Assembly: GCA_943324925.2 (NCBI GenBank)
Contig: CALPNL020000122.1
Location: 1-5,825, forward strand
DNA: 5,825 nt
Origin: Chitinophaga pinensis
Lineage (GTDB): Bacteria; Bacteroidota; Bacteroidia; Flavobacteriales; Flavobacteriaceae
Direction of reading: 5' to 3'
The notes under the pieces are model-generated. The model did not search any database and was not told the origin of the DNA. It saw only the letters and a program-made list of their open reading frames with translations. A program made the position numbers and the translations under genes. How positions within the stretch are numbered: the stretch's first letter is position 1; each line of letters starts with the position of its first letter. Of the stretch, positions 1 to 5,756 are shown in pieces.

Positions 1-41
1 GTTCCGAATTCGTCTTTAACGAATTTCAATAAATCTGCCAT
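1..41 (-). CDS. rplS: 50S ribosomal protein L19, N-terminal 13 codons (runs off the left edge)
   Basis: Read on the minus strand from the ATG at 41-39, the sequence encodes MADLLKFVKDEFG and then leaves the window. This matches my recollection of the N-terminus of flavobacterial L19, a large-subunit protein at the interface with the 30S subunit. The position directly downstream of trmD supports the call, because trmD-rplS is one of the better conserved bacterial gene pairs. The 111-bp gap from the trmD stop contains a perfect -7 promoter element and a foldable leader, so rplS probably has its own transcript as well as any read-through from trmD. No purine-rich Shine-Dalgarno precedes the ATG; the upstream bases are AT-rich, as is usual in this phylum. 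The remaining roughly 100 residues are outside the window, so the identification rests on a short peptide plus context. Confidence 0.86.
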   Translation of the reverse strand, partial: MADLLKFVKDEFG

Positions 42-65
42 GATAATTTTTTTAATTATGGTTTT

Positions 66-90
66 AAATCTGAGCAACATTCACGGATTT
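66..90 (-). promoter_or_regulatory. Hairpin in the rplS mRNA leader
   Basis: On the minus-strand transcript, AAAUC (90-86) pairs with GAUUU (70-66). After a two-base CG bulge (85-84), UGA (83-81) pairs with UCA (73-71), leaving the 7-base loop AUGUUGC. The hairpin ends 24 nt before the rplS start codon. The loop GUUG could also pair with CAAC at about 106-103 further upstream, which would make a small pseudoknot. This stretch is less AT-rich than the flanking intergenic DNA. Ribosomal-protein mRNAs often carry autoregulatory leaders, so that role is plausible, but it is inferred only from the fold and position. Confidence 0.4.
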
Positions 91-115
91 CGCCAGAGGT
101 TGGTCAAAGTGGGTG

Positions 116-123
116 CAAAAGTA
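116..123 (-). promoter_or_regulatory. rplS promoter, -7 element TACTTTTG
   Basis: The minus strand reads TACTTTTG, a perfect match to the Bacteroidetes TAnnTTTG -7 consensus, 74 nt upstream of the rplS start and 29 nt after the trmD stop. No good TTG -33 box sits at the usual 17-23 bp spacing; the upstream DNA is a run of A and T that could help as an upstream element. It implies a leader of about 65-70 nt. Confidence 0.55.
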
Positions 124-152
124 AAAAATATTTATTAATTATTAATAATAAA

Positions 153-839
153 TTATAAATTATTTTCCTCAAGCAAATCAGGTCTTCTATTTTTGGTGTG
201 TTCGAAGGCTTTATCTTCTTGCCATTTTTCAATTTTTGCAAAGTTGCCACTGGTTAAAACTTCAGGAACTTTCCAGCCTTTGTAATCGGCAGGTCGAGTG
301 TAAATTGGTCCTGATAATAATCCGTCCTGAAAGCTGTCGGTTAAAGCAGAAGTTTCATCGCTTAAAACGCCGGGAATCAAGCGAATTATAGCATCTGATA
401 AAACTAAAGCTCCTAATTCTCCTCCTGATAAAACATAATCACCAATTGATATTTCTTTAGTAATAAAATGATCACGTACCCGTTGGTCAACTCCTTTATA
501 ATGTCCACAAAGGATAATTATATTTTCATACATTGACATTGTATTAGCCATTTTTTGATTCAAAGTTTCACCGTCTGGAGACATGTAAATAATTTCATCG
601 TAATTTCTTTGAGTTTTTAAATGGGAAATACAATCATCGATAGGTTGGATGGTCATTACCATACCAGCACCACCACCAAAAGGATAATCATCAACGGATT
701 TTTGTTTATTAGTAGTATAATCTCGCAAATTGTGAATGTGAACATCTACAATTCCTTTGTCGATAGCACGCTTCATTATTGATGCCTCAAATGGACTTCT
801 TAATAAATCAGGTAAAAGGGTAATAATATCTATTCGCAT
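153..839 (-). CDS. trmD: tRNA (guanine-37-N1)-methyltransferase TrmD
   Basis: This 228-residue protein transfers a methyl group from S-adenosylmethionine to N1 of G37, next to the anticodon of tRNAs with G36G37 (Leu, Pro, Arg types), which prevents +1 frameshifting. It is a cytosolic SPOUT-family homodimer. Family motifs appear in order: an N-terminal MRIDIITLLP strand, YPFGGGAGMVM (52-62), YMSPDGETLNQ (85-95), the knot segment CGHYKGVDQR (111-120), SIGDYVLSGGEL (131-142), RLIPGVL (153-159), TDSF (167-170) and YTRPADYKGWKVPEVL (180-195). D168 matches the E. coli catalytic D169 and R153 matches R154. E. coli E116 is Lys here (K115), which I recall as common in Bacteroidetes. The length is shorter than the 255 residues of E. 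coli because the C-terminal tail is trimmed. The ATG at 839 begins the conserved first strand, so the start is secure. rplS follows on the same strand, but rpsP and rimM, its partners in E. coli, are not next to it. Confidence 0.97.
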   Translation of the reverse strand: MRIDIITLLPDLLRSPFEASIMKRAIDKGIVDVHIHNLRDYTTNKQKSVDDYPFGGGAGMVMTIQPIDDCISHLKTQRNYDEIIYMSPDGETLNQKMANTMSMYENIIILCGHYKGVDQRVRDHFITKEISIGDYVLSGGELGALVLSDAIIRLIPGVLSDETSALTDSFQDGLLSGPIYTRPADYKGWKVPEVLTSGNFAKIEKWQEDKAFEHTKNRRPDLLEENNL

Positions 840-882
840 GTGTAATAAGGCAAAGTTTCTAAAGATCTAAGTTTCAAAATTA

Positions 883-890
883 CAAAAGTA
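883..890 (-). promoter_or_regulatory. trmD proximal promoter candidate, -7 element TACTTTTG
   Basis: The minus strand has a perfect TAnnTTTG match, identical to the rplS -7 element, 43 nt upstream of the trmD ATG. It would give a 5' leader of about 35 nt. The -33 region is poor (only TTA at 17-bp spacing), so it is the weaker in context of the two trmD candidates. Confidence 0.4.
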
Positions 891-925
891 CAATGTTTTT
901 ATAGGATTAATGATAGAGACTTATT

Positions 926-939
926 AATTTGAACAAATT
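926..939. repeat. 14-bp inverted repeat AATTTG-AA-CAAATT
   Basis: Perfect 6-bp arms separated by AA lie in the trmD/dcp divergent region. The right arm is part of the distal trmD -7 element and the left arm covers its expected transcription start. It could be an operator, but in DNA this AT-rich a short palindrome can arise by chance. Confidence 0.25.
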
Positions 940-963
940 TATCCAAAACCATTTTAAAGTCAA
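934..963 (-). promoter_or_regulatory. trmD distal promoter, TTG-N19-TAAATTTG
   Basis: On the minus strand, TTG (963-961) is followed after exactly 19 bp by TAAATTTG (941-934), a full match to the flavobacterial -33/-7 promoter consensus. This is the best promoter match in the window. Transcription would start near 928 and give trmD a leader of roughly 90 nt. The promoter overlaps the probable promoter of the divergent gene at 952-982, so polymerases on the two strands may compete. Confidence 0.6.
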
Positions 964-982
964 CATTTTTCTATTACTTTTA
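952..982 (+). promoter_or_regulatory. Candidate promoter of the Dcp-type peptidase gene, TTTT-N19-TACTTTTA
   Basis: TTTT (952-955), 19 bp of spacer, then TACTTTTA (975-982). Each element has one mismatch to TTTG/TAnnTTTG. The spacing is ideal and the position is right, with a leader of about 12-15 nt before the ATG at 1002. It is the best plus-strand match I found between 840 and 1001, but weaker than the other promoters in the window. Confidence 0.35.
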
Positions 983-1001
983 TACCTCTAAAAAAAATGA
1001 T

Positions 1002-3125
1002 ATGGAAATATGTAAAAAAATTATCGCTACAAGTGCTTTTTTTTTATTTGCGGTTACGGCGCAATCACAATCAGATAGTGTTGAAAAAATGAAAAGTAAT
1101 TTGGAAAATCCTTTGTTGCAAAGAAGTAATTTGCAATATCAAGCTCCGCCTTTTGACAAGATTAAGGACGAACATTTTAAGCCGGCATTTGAATTTGGCT
1201 TAAAAGTTCACGATAAAGAAATTGATGCAATCGCTAATAATTTGGATAAACCAACTTTTGAAAATACAGTATTAGCCTTAGAAACAAGTGGAGTTGATTT
1301 AAATAGAGCAGTTGGAATCTTTTCCAATTTAACAGGTTCCAATACAAACCCAACTTTGCAAGCTATCGATGAGGAATATGCCGCAATTTTTTCTGCTCAC
1401 AATGACAAAATTTACTTAAACAGCAAGTTATATAATCGTTTTAAGTCAATCGATTTGGATGTTTTGCAAGGTGAAGACAAGAAATTAACGCAGTATTATT
1501 TGCAACAATTTGAGTTGGCAGGAGCCAATTTATCGGCTTCTAATAAGGAGAAGATGAAAAAAATAAACAGTGAATTGGCAACTTTAGGTACCTCATTTGG
1601 AAATAAACTATTAATTGCAAGAAAAAATGGGGCGCTACTTTTTGATAAACAATCAGATCTTGAAGGTTTAAGCGTTGAAGAACTTACAGCGGCTAAAGTT
1701 AGAGCTTCTGATGCAGGACATCCTGGAAAATTCTTAATAGGTTTATTAAATACTACCCAGCAACCTTTGTTGCCAAGCCTGAAAAACAGAGCCACAAGAG
1801 AGAAATTATTTAAATCTTCATGGACTAGAGCAGAAAAAAATGACGATGGTGATACCAGAGACATTTTATTAAAAATGGCCAAATTGCGTTTGCAAAAAGC
1901 TAAATTAATGGGTAAGAAAAGTTATGCTGAATGGCGTTTGCAAGACCAAATGGCAAAAACCCCTGCAAATGCTATGAAATTATTAGCACAAATTGCCAAG
2001 CCTGCTGTAGCTAAGTCAAAAATTGAAGCGAAAGAAATTCAAGAAATAATAAGTTCTCAAAATGGCGATTTTAAATTGGAACCATGGGATTGGAATTTTT
2101 ATTCAGAACAAGTTCGAAAAGCTAAATATGATTTAGATGAAAGTCAGATCAAACCTTATTTTGAATTAACCACTGTTCTTGAAAAAGGGGTCTTTTTTGC
2201 AGCTGAACAAATGTATGGAATCACTTTCAAGGTTCGTAAAGATTTACCAGTTTATAATCCTGATGTGGTTGCGTACGAGGTTTTTGACAATGATGGAAAA
2301 TCAATGGCTATATATTACTTGGACTTTTATACCCGAGACAATAAAAATGGAGGAGCATGGATGAACAATTTTGTAAACCAATCACATTATTTAGCACAAA
2401 AACCGGTGATTGTGAATGTTTATAATTTTTCAAAACCAGCTAATGGAAATCCATCTTTAATAAGTTTTGATGATGTTACCACTCTGTTTCATGAGTTTGG
2501 ACACACTCTTCACGGATTGTTTGCTGACCAACAGTATGTAACACTTTCTGGAACTTCAGTACCTCGTGATTATGTAGAATTTCCTTCTCAAATAAATGAA
2601 CACGCAGCTTTAGACCCAACAGTTTTGAAAAATTACGCAATACATTTTCAAACCAAAGAGCCAATCCCTCAAGAATTAATTGATAAAATTAAAAAAGCCG
2701 ACACCTTTAATAAAGGGTATGATGTTACAGAATTATTGGCGGCTGCTACCTTAGATTTGGCTTGGCATAGTGTAGAAAAAGAGTCTGATTTTAAACCAGC
2801 TTTAGTCTTTGAAAAAGAAGCCTTATCAAAGTACGGTTTATTGGTAAATGAAGTTCCTACAAGGTACCATTCCCCTTATTTTGCTCATATTTGGAGCGGT
2901 GGATATTCATCTGGATATTACGCCTATACCTGGTCAAAAACCCTTGATTATAATGCTTACGATTGGATGCAAGCTAATGGTGGTATGACTAGAGAAAACG
3001 GTGAACGTTTAAGAAAATATATACTATCTGTAGGAAATAGCGTTGACTTAAATCAAGCTTTTAAAGACTTAGTTGGACACGAAATGAAAGTAGAGCCGTA
3101 TTTAAAAAATGCGGGACTAGAATAA
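1002..3125 (+). CDS. dcp: Exported M3-family zinc metallopeptidase, peptidyl-dipeptidase Dcp type
   Basis: This 707-residue enzyme is predicted to release dipeptides from the C-termini of short peptides. The N-terminus has a signal peptide: basic MEICKK, a hydrophobic core IIATSAFFLFAVTA, and a likely signal peptidase I cut after VTA (residue 20); there is no lipobox, so a soluble periplasmic enzyme is expected. The mature N-terminal helical region (about 35-340) includes the family pattern FDKIKDEHFKPAFE (51-64). The zinc site is HEFGH at 497-501 (ligands H497 and H501, catalytic E498), with the third ligand E526 in VEFPSQINEH. Transition-state residues of M3 enzymes are present: H629, and Y635 and Y642 in GGYSSGYYAY. 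The segment TLFHEFGHTLHGLFA followed by LSGT, PRD and VEFPSQINEH is closer to E. coli Dcp (about 680 residues) than to oligopeptidase A. The start is supported by the signal peptide; the bases before it are A-rich with no Shine-Dalgarno. It is a single-gene unit, divergent from trmD and ended by the terminator at 3139-3175. Confidence 0.93.
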   Translation: MEICKKIIATSAFFLFAVTAQSQSDSVEKMKSNLENPLLQRSNLQYQAPPFDKIKDEHFKPAFEFGLKVHDKEIDAIANNLDKPTFENTVLALETSGVDLNRAVGIFSNLTGSNTNPTLQAIDEEYAAIFSAHNDKIYLNSKLYNRFKSIDLDVLQGEDKKLTQYYLQQFELAGANLSASNKEKMKKINSELATLGTSFGNKLLIARKNGALLFDKQSDLEGLSVEELTAAKVRASDAGHPGKFLIGLLNTTQQPLLPSLKNRATREKLFKSSWTRAEKNDDGDTRDILLKMAKLRLQKAKLMGKKSYAEWRLQDQMAKTPANAMKLLAQIAKPAVAKSKIEAKEIQEIISSQNGDFKLEPWDWNFYSEQVRKAKYDLDESQIKPYFELTTVLEKGVFFAAEQMYGITFKVRKDLPVYNPDVVAYEVFDNDGKSMAIYYLDFYTRDNKNGGAWMNNFVNQSHYLAQKPVIVNVYNFSKPANGNPSLISFDDVTTLFHEFGHTLHGLFADQQYVTLSGTSVPRDYVEFPSQINEHAALDPTVLKNYAIHFQTKEPIPQELIDKIKKADTFNKGYDVTELLAAATLDLAWHSVEKESDFKPALVFEKEALSKYGLLVNEVPTRYHSPYFAHIWSGGYSSGYYAYTWSKTLDYNAYDWMQANGGMTRENGERLRKYILSVGNSVDLNQAFKDLVGHEMKVEPYLKNAGLE

Positions 3126-3138
3126 TATTTATTTGTTT

Positions 3139-3175
3139 AAAAAAAAGACTGCTTTTATTGGCAGTCTTTTTTTTT
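3139..3175. terminator. Bidirectional intrinsic terminator between dcp and ybaB
   Basis: GACTGC (3147-3152) pairs perfectly with GCAGTC (3161-3166) around the 8-base loop TTTTATTG. The stem is flanked by eight A (3139-3146) and nine T (3167-3175). On either strand this gives a GC-containing stem followed by a U run, so it can stop the rightward dcp transcript and the leftward ybaB transcript. It fills the 50-bp gap between the two convergent genes and directly abuts the ybaB stop codon. Confidence 0.92.
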
Positions 3176-3496
3176 CTATTTAAACATGTCTTCCATACCA
3201 GGAATCATTGGCATATCAACTTTTGTGACAGCGTCTAATTCCGCTTGGTTTACTTTTGCTGCTTTTTCAATTGCTTTATTCAAAACAACAATTAAGTAGT
3301 CTTCTAGTTGGTCTTTGTCTTCCATTAAACCATCGGAAATTTCAATAGATTTCACTTTGCTATTAGCAGTTAAAGTTACTTTTAATTTTTCATCGGTGCT
3401 TTGTTCATCTATTAAGATGGTATCCAATCTTTTTTTTGTTTCTTCAATTCTTTGTTGGGTAGCTTTTAATTTACCCATCATTCCCATTAAATCCAT
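3176..3496 (-). CDS. ybaB: YbaB/EbfC-family nucleoid-associated DNA-binding protein
   Basis: At 106 residues this is close to the usual family length (E. coli YbaB is 109). YbaB/EbfC proteins form small dimers that bind DNA and associate with the nucleoid. The sequence has the family layout: a Met/Gly-rich N-terminus (MDLMGMMGKLK), an amphipathic charged helix (about 8-28, QQRIEETKKRLDT), a two-stranded sheet (KLKVTLTANSKVKSIEIS, 37-54) with the hallmark pattern of residues leading into the acidic LMEDKDQLED (57-66), a second long helix (about 63-90, NKAIEKAAKVNQAELDAV) and a Met/Pro-rich tail MPMIPGMEDMF. In many bacteria this gene sits beside dnaX and recR; here it stands alone, convergent with dcp and divergent from ptrB. 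The ATG at 3496 follows a good promoter by only 17 nt. Met4, Met6 and Met7 are alternative starts, but the first agrees best with family length. Confidence 0.92.
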   Translation of the reverse strand: MDLMGMMGKLKATQQRIEETKKRLDTILIDEQSTDEKLKVTLTANSKVKSIEISDGLMEDKDQLEDYLIVVLNKAIEKAAKVNQAELDAVTKVDMPMIPGMEDMFK

Positions 3497-3513
3497 GATA
3501 TTTTATTTTGAGG

Positions 3514-3544
3514 CAAATTTACAGAAAAATATAGTAATAAGAAA
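3514..3544 (-). promoter_or_regulatory. ybaB promoter, TTTC-N19-TAAATTTG
   Basis: The minus strand reads TTTC (3544-3541), 19 bp, then TAAATTTG (3521-3514). The -7 element is perfect and the -33 element has one mismatch to TTTG. It lies 17 nt upstream of the ybaB ATG, so the leader would be only about 10 nt, giving a very short 5' UTR. Confidence 0.55.
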
Positions 3545-3581
3545 TTTCTATTTTGCGCTACTTTCTTAAATTGCTTTGTCT

Positions 3582-3589
3582 TATTTTTG
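3582..3589 (+). promoter_or_regulatory. ptrB promoter, -7 element TATTTTTG
   Basis: A perfect TAnnTTTG match lies 32 nt upstream of the ATG at 3622. The -33 region is weak. The expected transcription start near 3595 lies inside the longer open reading frame that begins at TTG 3553, so an mRNA from this promoter could only be translated from the ATG at 3622. The element therefore helps decide the ptrB start. Confidence 0.5.
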
Positions 3590-3621
3590 CACCAATATAT
3601 AAACACGATAAACACAAATTA

Positions 3622-5679
3622 ATGTCTGATATAAAACCTCCTTTCGCCAAGATAATTCCATCCACATTAGAGAAATTTAATGATATTAGAATTGATAATT
3701 ATTTTTGGCTTAATGATAGAGAAAATCCTGAAGTTATTGATTATCTAAATAAAGAAAATCAGTATTATCAAGAAATGACAGCTCATACCAATAATTTTCA
3801 AAAAGAATTATTTGAAGAAATGAAATCTAGGATTAAGGAAGATGATCAATCTGTACCTTATTTATATAATGGTTATTATTACATTACTCGATTTGAAAAG
3901 GGTAGTGATTATCCAATATATTCAAGAAAAAAAGGAAGCCTTTCGGCAAATGAGGAAATTTTGTTCAATTGCAATGAATTAGCAAAAGGGCATAAGTATT
4001 TTAAATTAGGTGGCTTAAGTGTGAGTTCTGATAATAGATACATTGCATTTTCAATTGATACGGTTGGAAGACGAATTTATACAGTACAAATTAAAAACCT
4101 AACTTCTGGTGAACTTTTTAGTGATAAAATTGAAAACACTACTGGCGATAGTACCTGGGCAAATGATAATTCAACCCTTTTTTACACCCGACAAGATGAG
4201 CAAACGTTGCGTTCAGACAAGGTTTTCAAGCATAAATTAAATTCTGATTCGGCTGATGATATCTTAGTTTATTTTGAAAAAGACGATACTTTTTCAGTAG
4301 AGGTTACTAAAGAAAAATCAAAGAAATATATTGTAATTAGTTCGTCAAGCACGATGACAACAGAGTTTCGAACTTTGCCAGCGGATCAGCCCGATGGAGA
4401 ATTTAAGGTATTTCAAAAAAGAGTTCGTGGTTTAGAATACGATATTGCTCATTTTGGGGATCATTTTTATGTGTTAACCAATAAAGATGATGCAACCAAC
4501 TTTAAGTTAATGAAAACTCCAGAATTTGCTACAGCTAAAGAAAACTGGGTCGATTTAATTCCGCATCGTGATGAGGTATTAATTGAAGACATTGATATTT
4601 TTAGCGATTTCTTGGTAGTTACAGAACGATTCAATGGATTGAATACCATTCGAATTATGCCGTGGAGCGGAGAAGGGGAATATTATTTGCCTTTTGAGAG
4701 CGAAACCTATACAGCCTATACGTCTACAAATGTCGATTTTGAAACTGATATTTTGAGATACGGTTACCAATCTTTGGCCACACCCGCTTCAATAATTGAT
4801 TTCAATATGAAAACAATGGAAAAGCAAATCATGAAGGAGCAAGAAGTTTTGGGTGGTAAATTTGATAAAAATAATTACACTGAAGAACGTATTTGGGCAT
4901 CTGCTCAAGATGGAACTAAAGTGCCAATTTCAATGGTTTACAGAAAAGAATTGTTAAAAGACGGAAATAATCCGTTGTTGCAATATGCTTATGGATCCTA
5001 TGGATATTCGATGGATGCAACATTTTCATCAACACGCTTGAGCTTATTAGACCGCGGATTTATATTTGCAATAGCGCACATTCGAGGGGGTGAAGATTTA
5101 GGACGTCAATGGTATGAAGATGGAAAATTACTAAACAAGAAAAACACTTTCACCGATTTTATCGATTGCTCAAATTATTTAATTACAGAAAAATATACTT
5201 CGCCTGCTCACTTATATGCTGAAGGCGGATCTGCAGGTGGACTGTTGATGGGAGTTATTGCCAATAATGCACCTGAATTGTATAATGGTATGATCGCACA
5301 AGTTCCGTTTGTGGATGTAGTTACTACAATGCTTGACGATACGATTCCATTGACCACTGGTGAATATGACGAATGGGGGAATCCTAACATAAAAAAATAT
5401 TACAATTACATTAAGTCGTATTCTCCATACGATAATATAAAATGTCAAGATTATCCTTCAATTTATGTATCAACGGGCTTACATGATTCACAGGTTCAGT
5501 ATTGGGAACCAGCAAAATGGGTGGCAAAATTACGGGTTTTTAAAACAGATAAAAACGCTATCTATCTGGATACCAATATGAATGCTGGGCATGGGGGAGC
5601 TTCTGGAAGATTTGAAGCGTTAAAAGAATTAGCTAAGGAATTTTCTTTTTTACTAGATTTAGAAAAAATTGAAAAATAA
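3622..5679 (+). CDS. ptrB: Oligopeptidase B (S9A-family serine peptidase)
   Basis: This 685-residue cytosolic enzyme is predicted to cut short peptides after basic residues (Arg/Lys, with preference for dibasic sites). Residues are numbered from the ATG at 3622. An N-terminal segment with PPFAKIIPST and DNYFWLNDR leads into the seven-bladed propeller (about 70-410) that restricts access to small peptides. The C-terminal alpha/beta-hydrolase domain follows (from about 420). The catalytic triad is visible: S537 in EGGSAGG, D622 in GLHDSQVQYWEP, and H657 in AGHGGASGRF, each exactly five residues beyond E. coli S532, D617 and H652. The P1-pocket acids E576/E578 of enterobacterial enzymes correspond to E581 and D583 in TTGEYDEWGNP. 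Of the P2 acids D460/D462, the first is D465 but the second is T467. The frame stays open back to a TTG at 3553, adding 23 residues, but the promoter position and E. coli length (686) favour ATG 3622. No strong terminator follows; a cysteine synthase-family gene begins 77 bp downstream on the same strand. Confidence 0.93.
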   Translation: MSDIKPPFAKIIPSTLEKFNDIRIDNYFWLNDRENPEVIDYLNKENQYYQEMTAHTNNFQKELFEEMKSRIKEDDQSVPYLYNGYYYITRFEKGSDYPIYSRKKGSLSANEEILFNCNELAKGHKYFKLGGLSVSSDNRYIAFSIDTVGRRIYTVQIKNLTSGELFSDKIENTTGDSTWANDNSTLFYTRQDEQTLRSDKVFKHKLNSDSADDILVYFEKDDTFSVEVTKEKSKKYIVISSSSTMTTEFRTLPADQPDGEFKVFQKRVRGLEYDIAHFGDHFYVLTNKDDATNFKLMKTPEFATAKENWVDLIPHRDEVLIEDIDIFSDFLVVTERFNGLNTIRIMPWSGEGEYYLPFESETYTAYTSTNVDFETDILRYGYQSLATPASIIDFNMKTMEKQIMKEQEVLGGKFDKNNYTEERIWASAQDGTKVPISMVYRKELLKDGNNPLLQYAYGSYGYSMDATFSSTRLSLLDRGFIFAIAHIRGGEDLGRQWYEDGKLLNKKNTFTDFIDCSNYLITEKYTSPAHLYAEGGSAGGLLMGVIANNAPELYNGMIAQVPFVDVVTTMLDDTIPLTTGEYDEWGNPNIKKYYNYIKSYSPYDNIKCQDYPSIYVSTGLHDSQVQYWEPAKWVAKLRVFKTDKNAIYLDTNMNAGHGGASGRFEALKELAKEFSFLLDLEKIEK

Positions 5680-5702
5680 TTAGAAATTTATTGTTAAATT
5701 TG
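5669..5702 (+). promoter_or_regulatory. Promoter of the cysteine synthase-family gene, TTG-N23-TAAATTTG
   Basis: TAAATTTG at 5695-5702 is a perfect -7 element just after the ptrB stop. A TTG lies at 5669-5671, 23 bp upstream, at the long end of accepted spacing and overlapping the end of ptrB. The leader would be about 48 nt. This suggests the gene is transcribed independently of ptrB. Confidence 0.45.
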
Positions 5703-5756
5703 CATTAAATGAGGTTATCATAGATTGATTTTTTTAATCTTAATTGACTACTTTTT

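Noticed and set aside
138..149. 12-bp palindrome ATTATTAATAAT between trmD and rplS, considered as a terminator or operator
   Set aside because: It contains only A and T, would make a very weak hairpin, and sits in a simple AT tract upstream of the rplS promoter; chance or an AT-rich upstream element is likelier.
997..999. Alternative ATG just before the dcp start
   Set aside because: It is out of frame with the signal peptide and the M3 domain; the in-frame ATG at 1002 begins a convincing signal peptide.
1496..1882. 128-codon open frame on the minus strand inside dcp
   Set aside because: It lies wholly opposite a well-supported M3 peptidase, its product is a low-complexity Ser/Phe/Leu-rich sequence without a recognisable domain, and it has no promoter of its own.
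3315..3569. 84-codon plus-strand open frame across ybaB and the ybaB/ptrB gap
   Set aside because: It is antisense to the conserved ybaB gene and runs through the promoters of ybaB and ptrB; the hydrophobic peptide matches nothing I know.
3553..3621. N-terminal extension of oligopeptidase B resembling a signal or lipoprotein peptide
   Set aside because: It needs a TTG start upstream of the best promoter, has no ribosome-binding signal, and would exceed the usual family length; the ATG at 3622 fits better.
5212..5448. 78-codon and overlapping 60-codon minus-strand open frames inside ptrB
   Set aside because: They are antisense to the catalytic domain of ptrB, which contains the nucleophile and P1-pocket motifs, and encode no recognisable protein.
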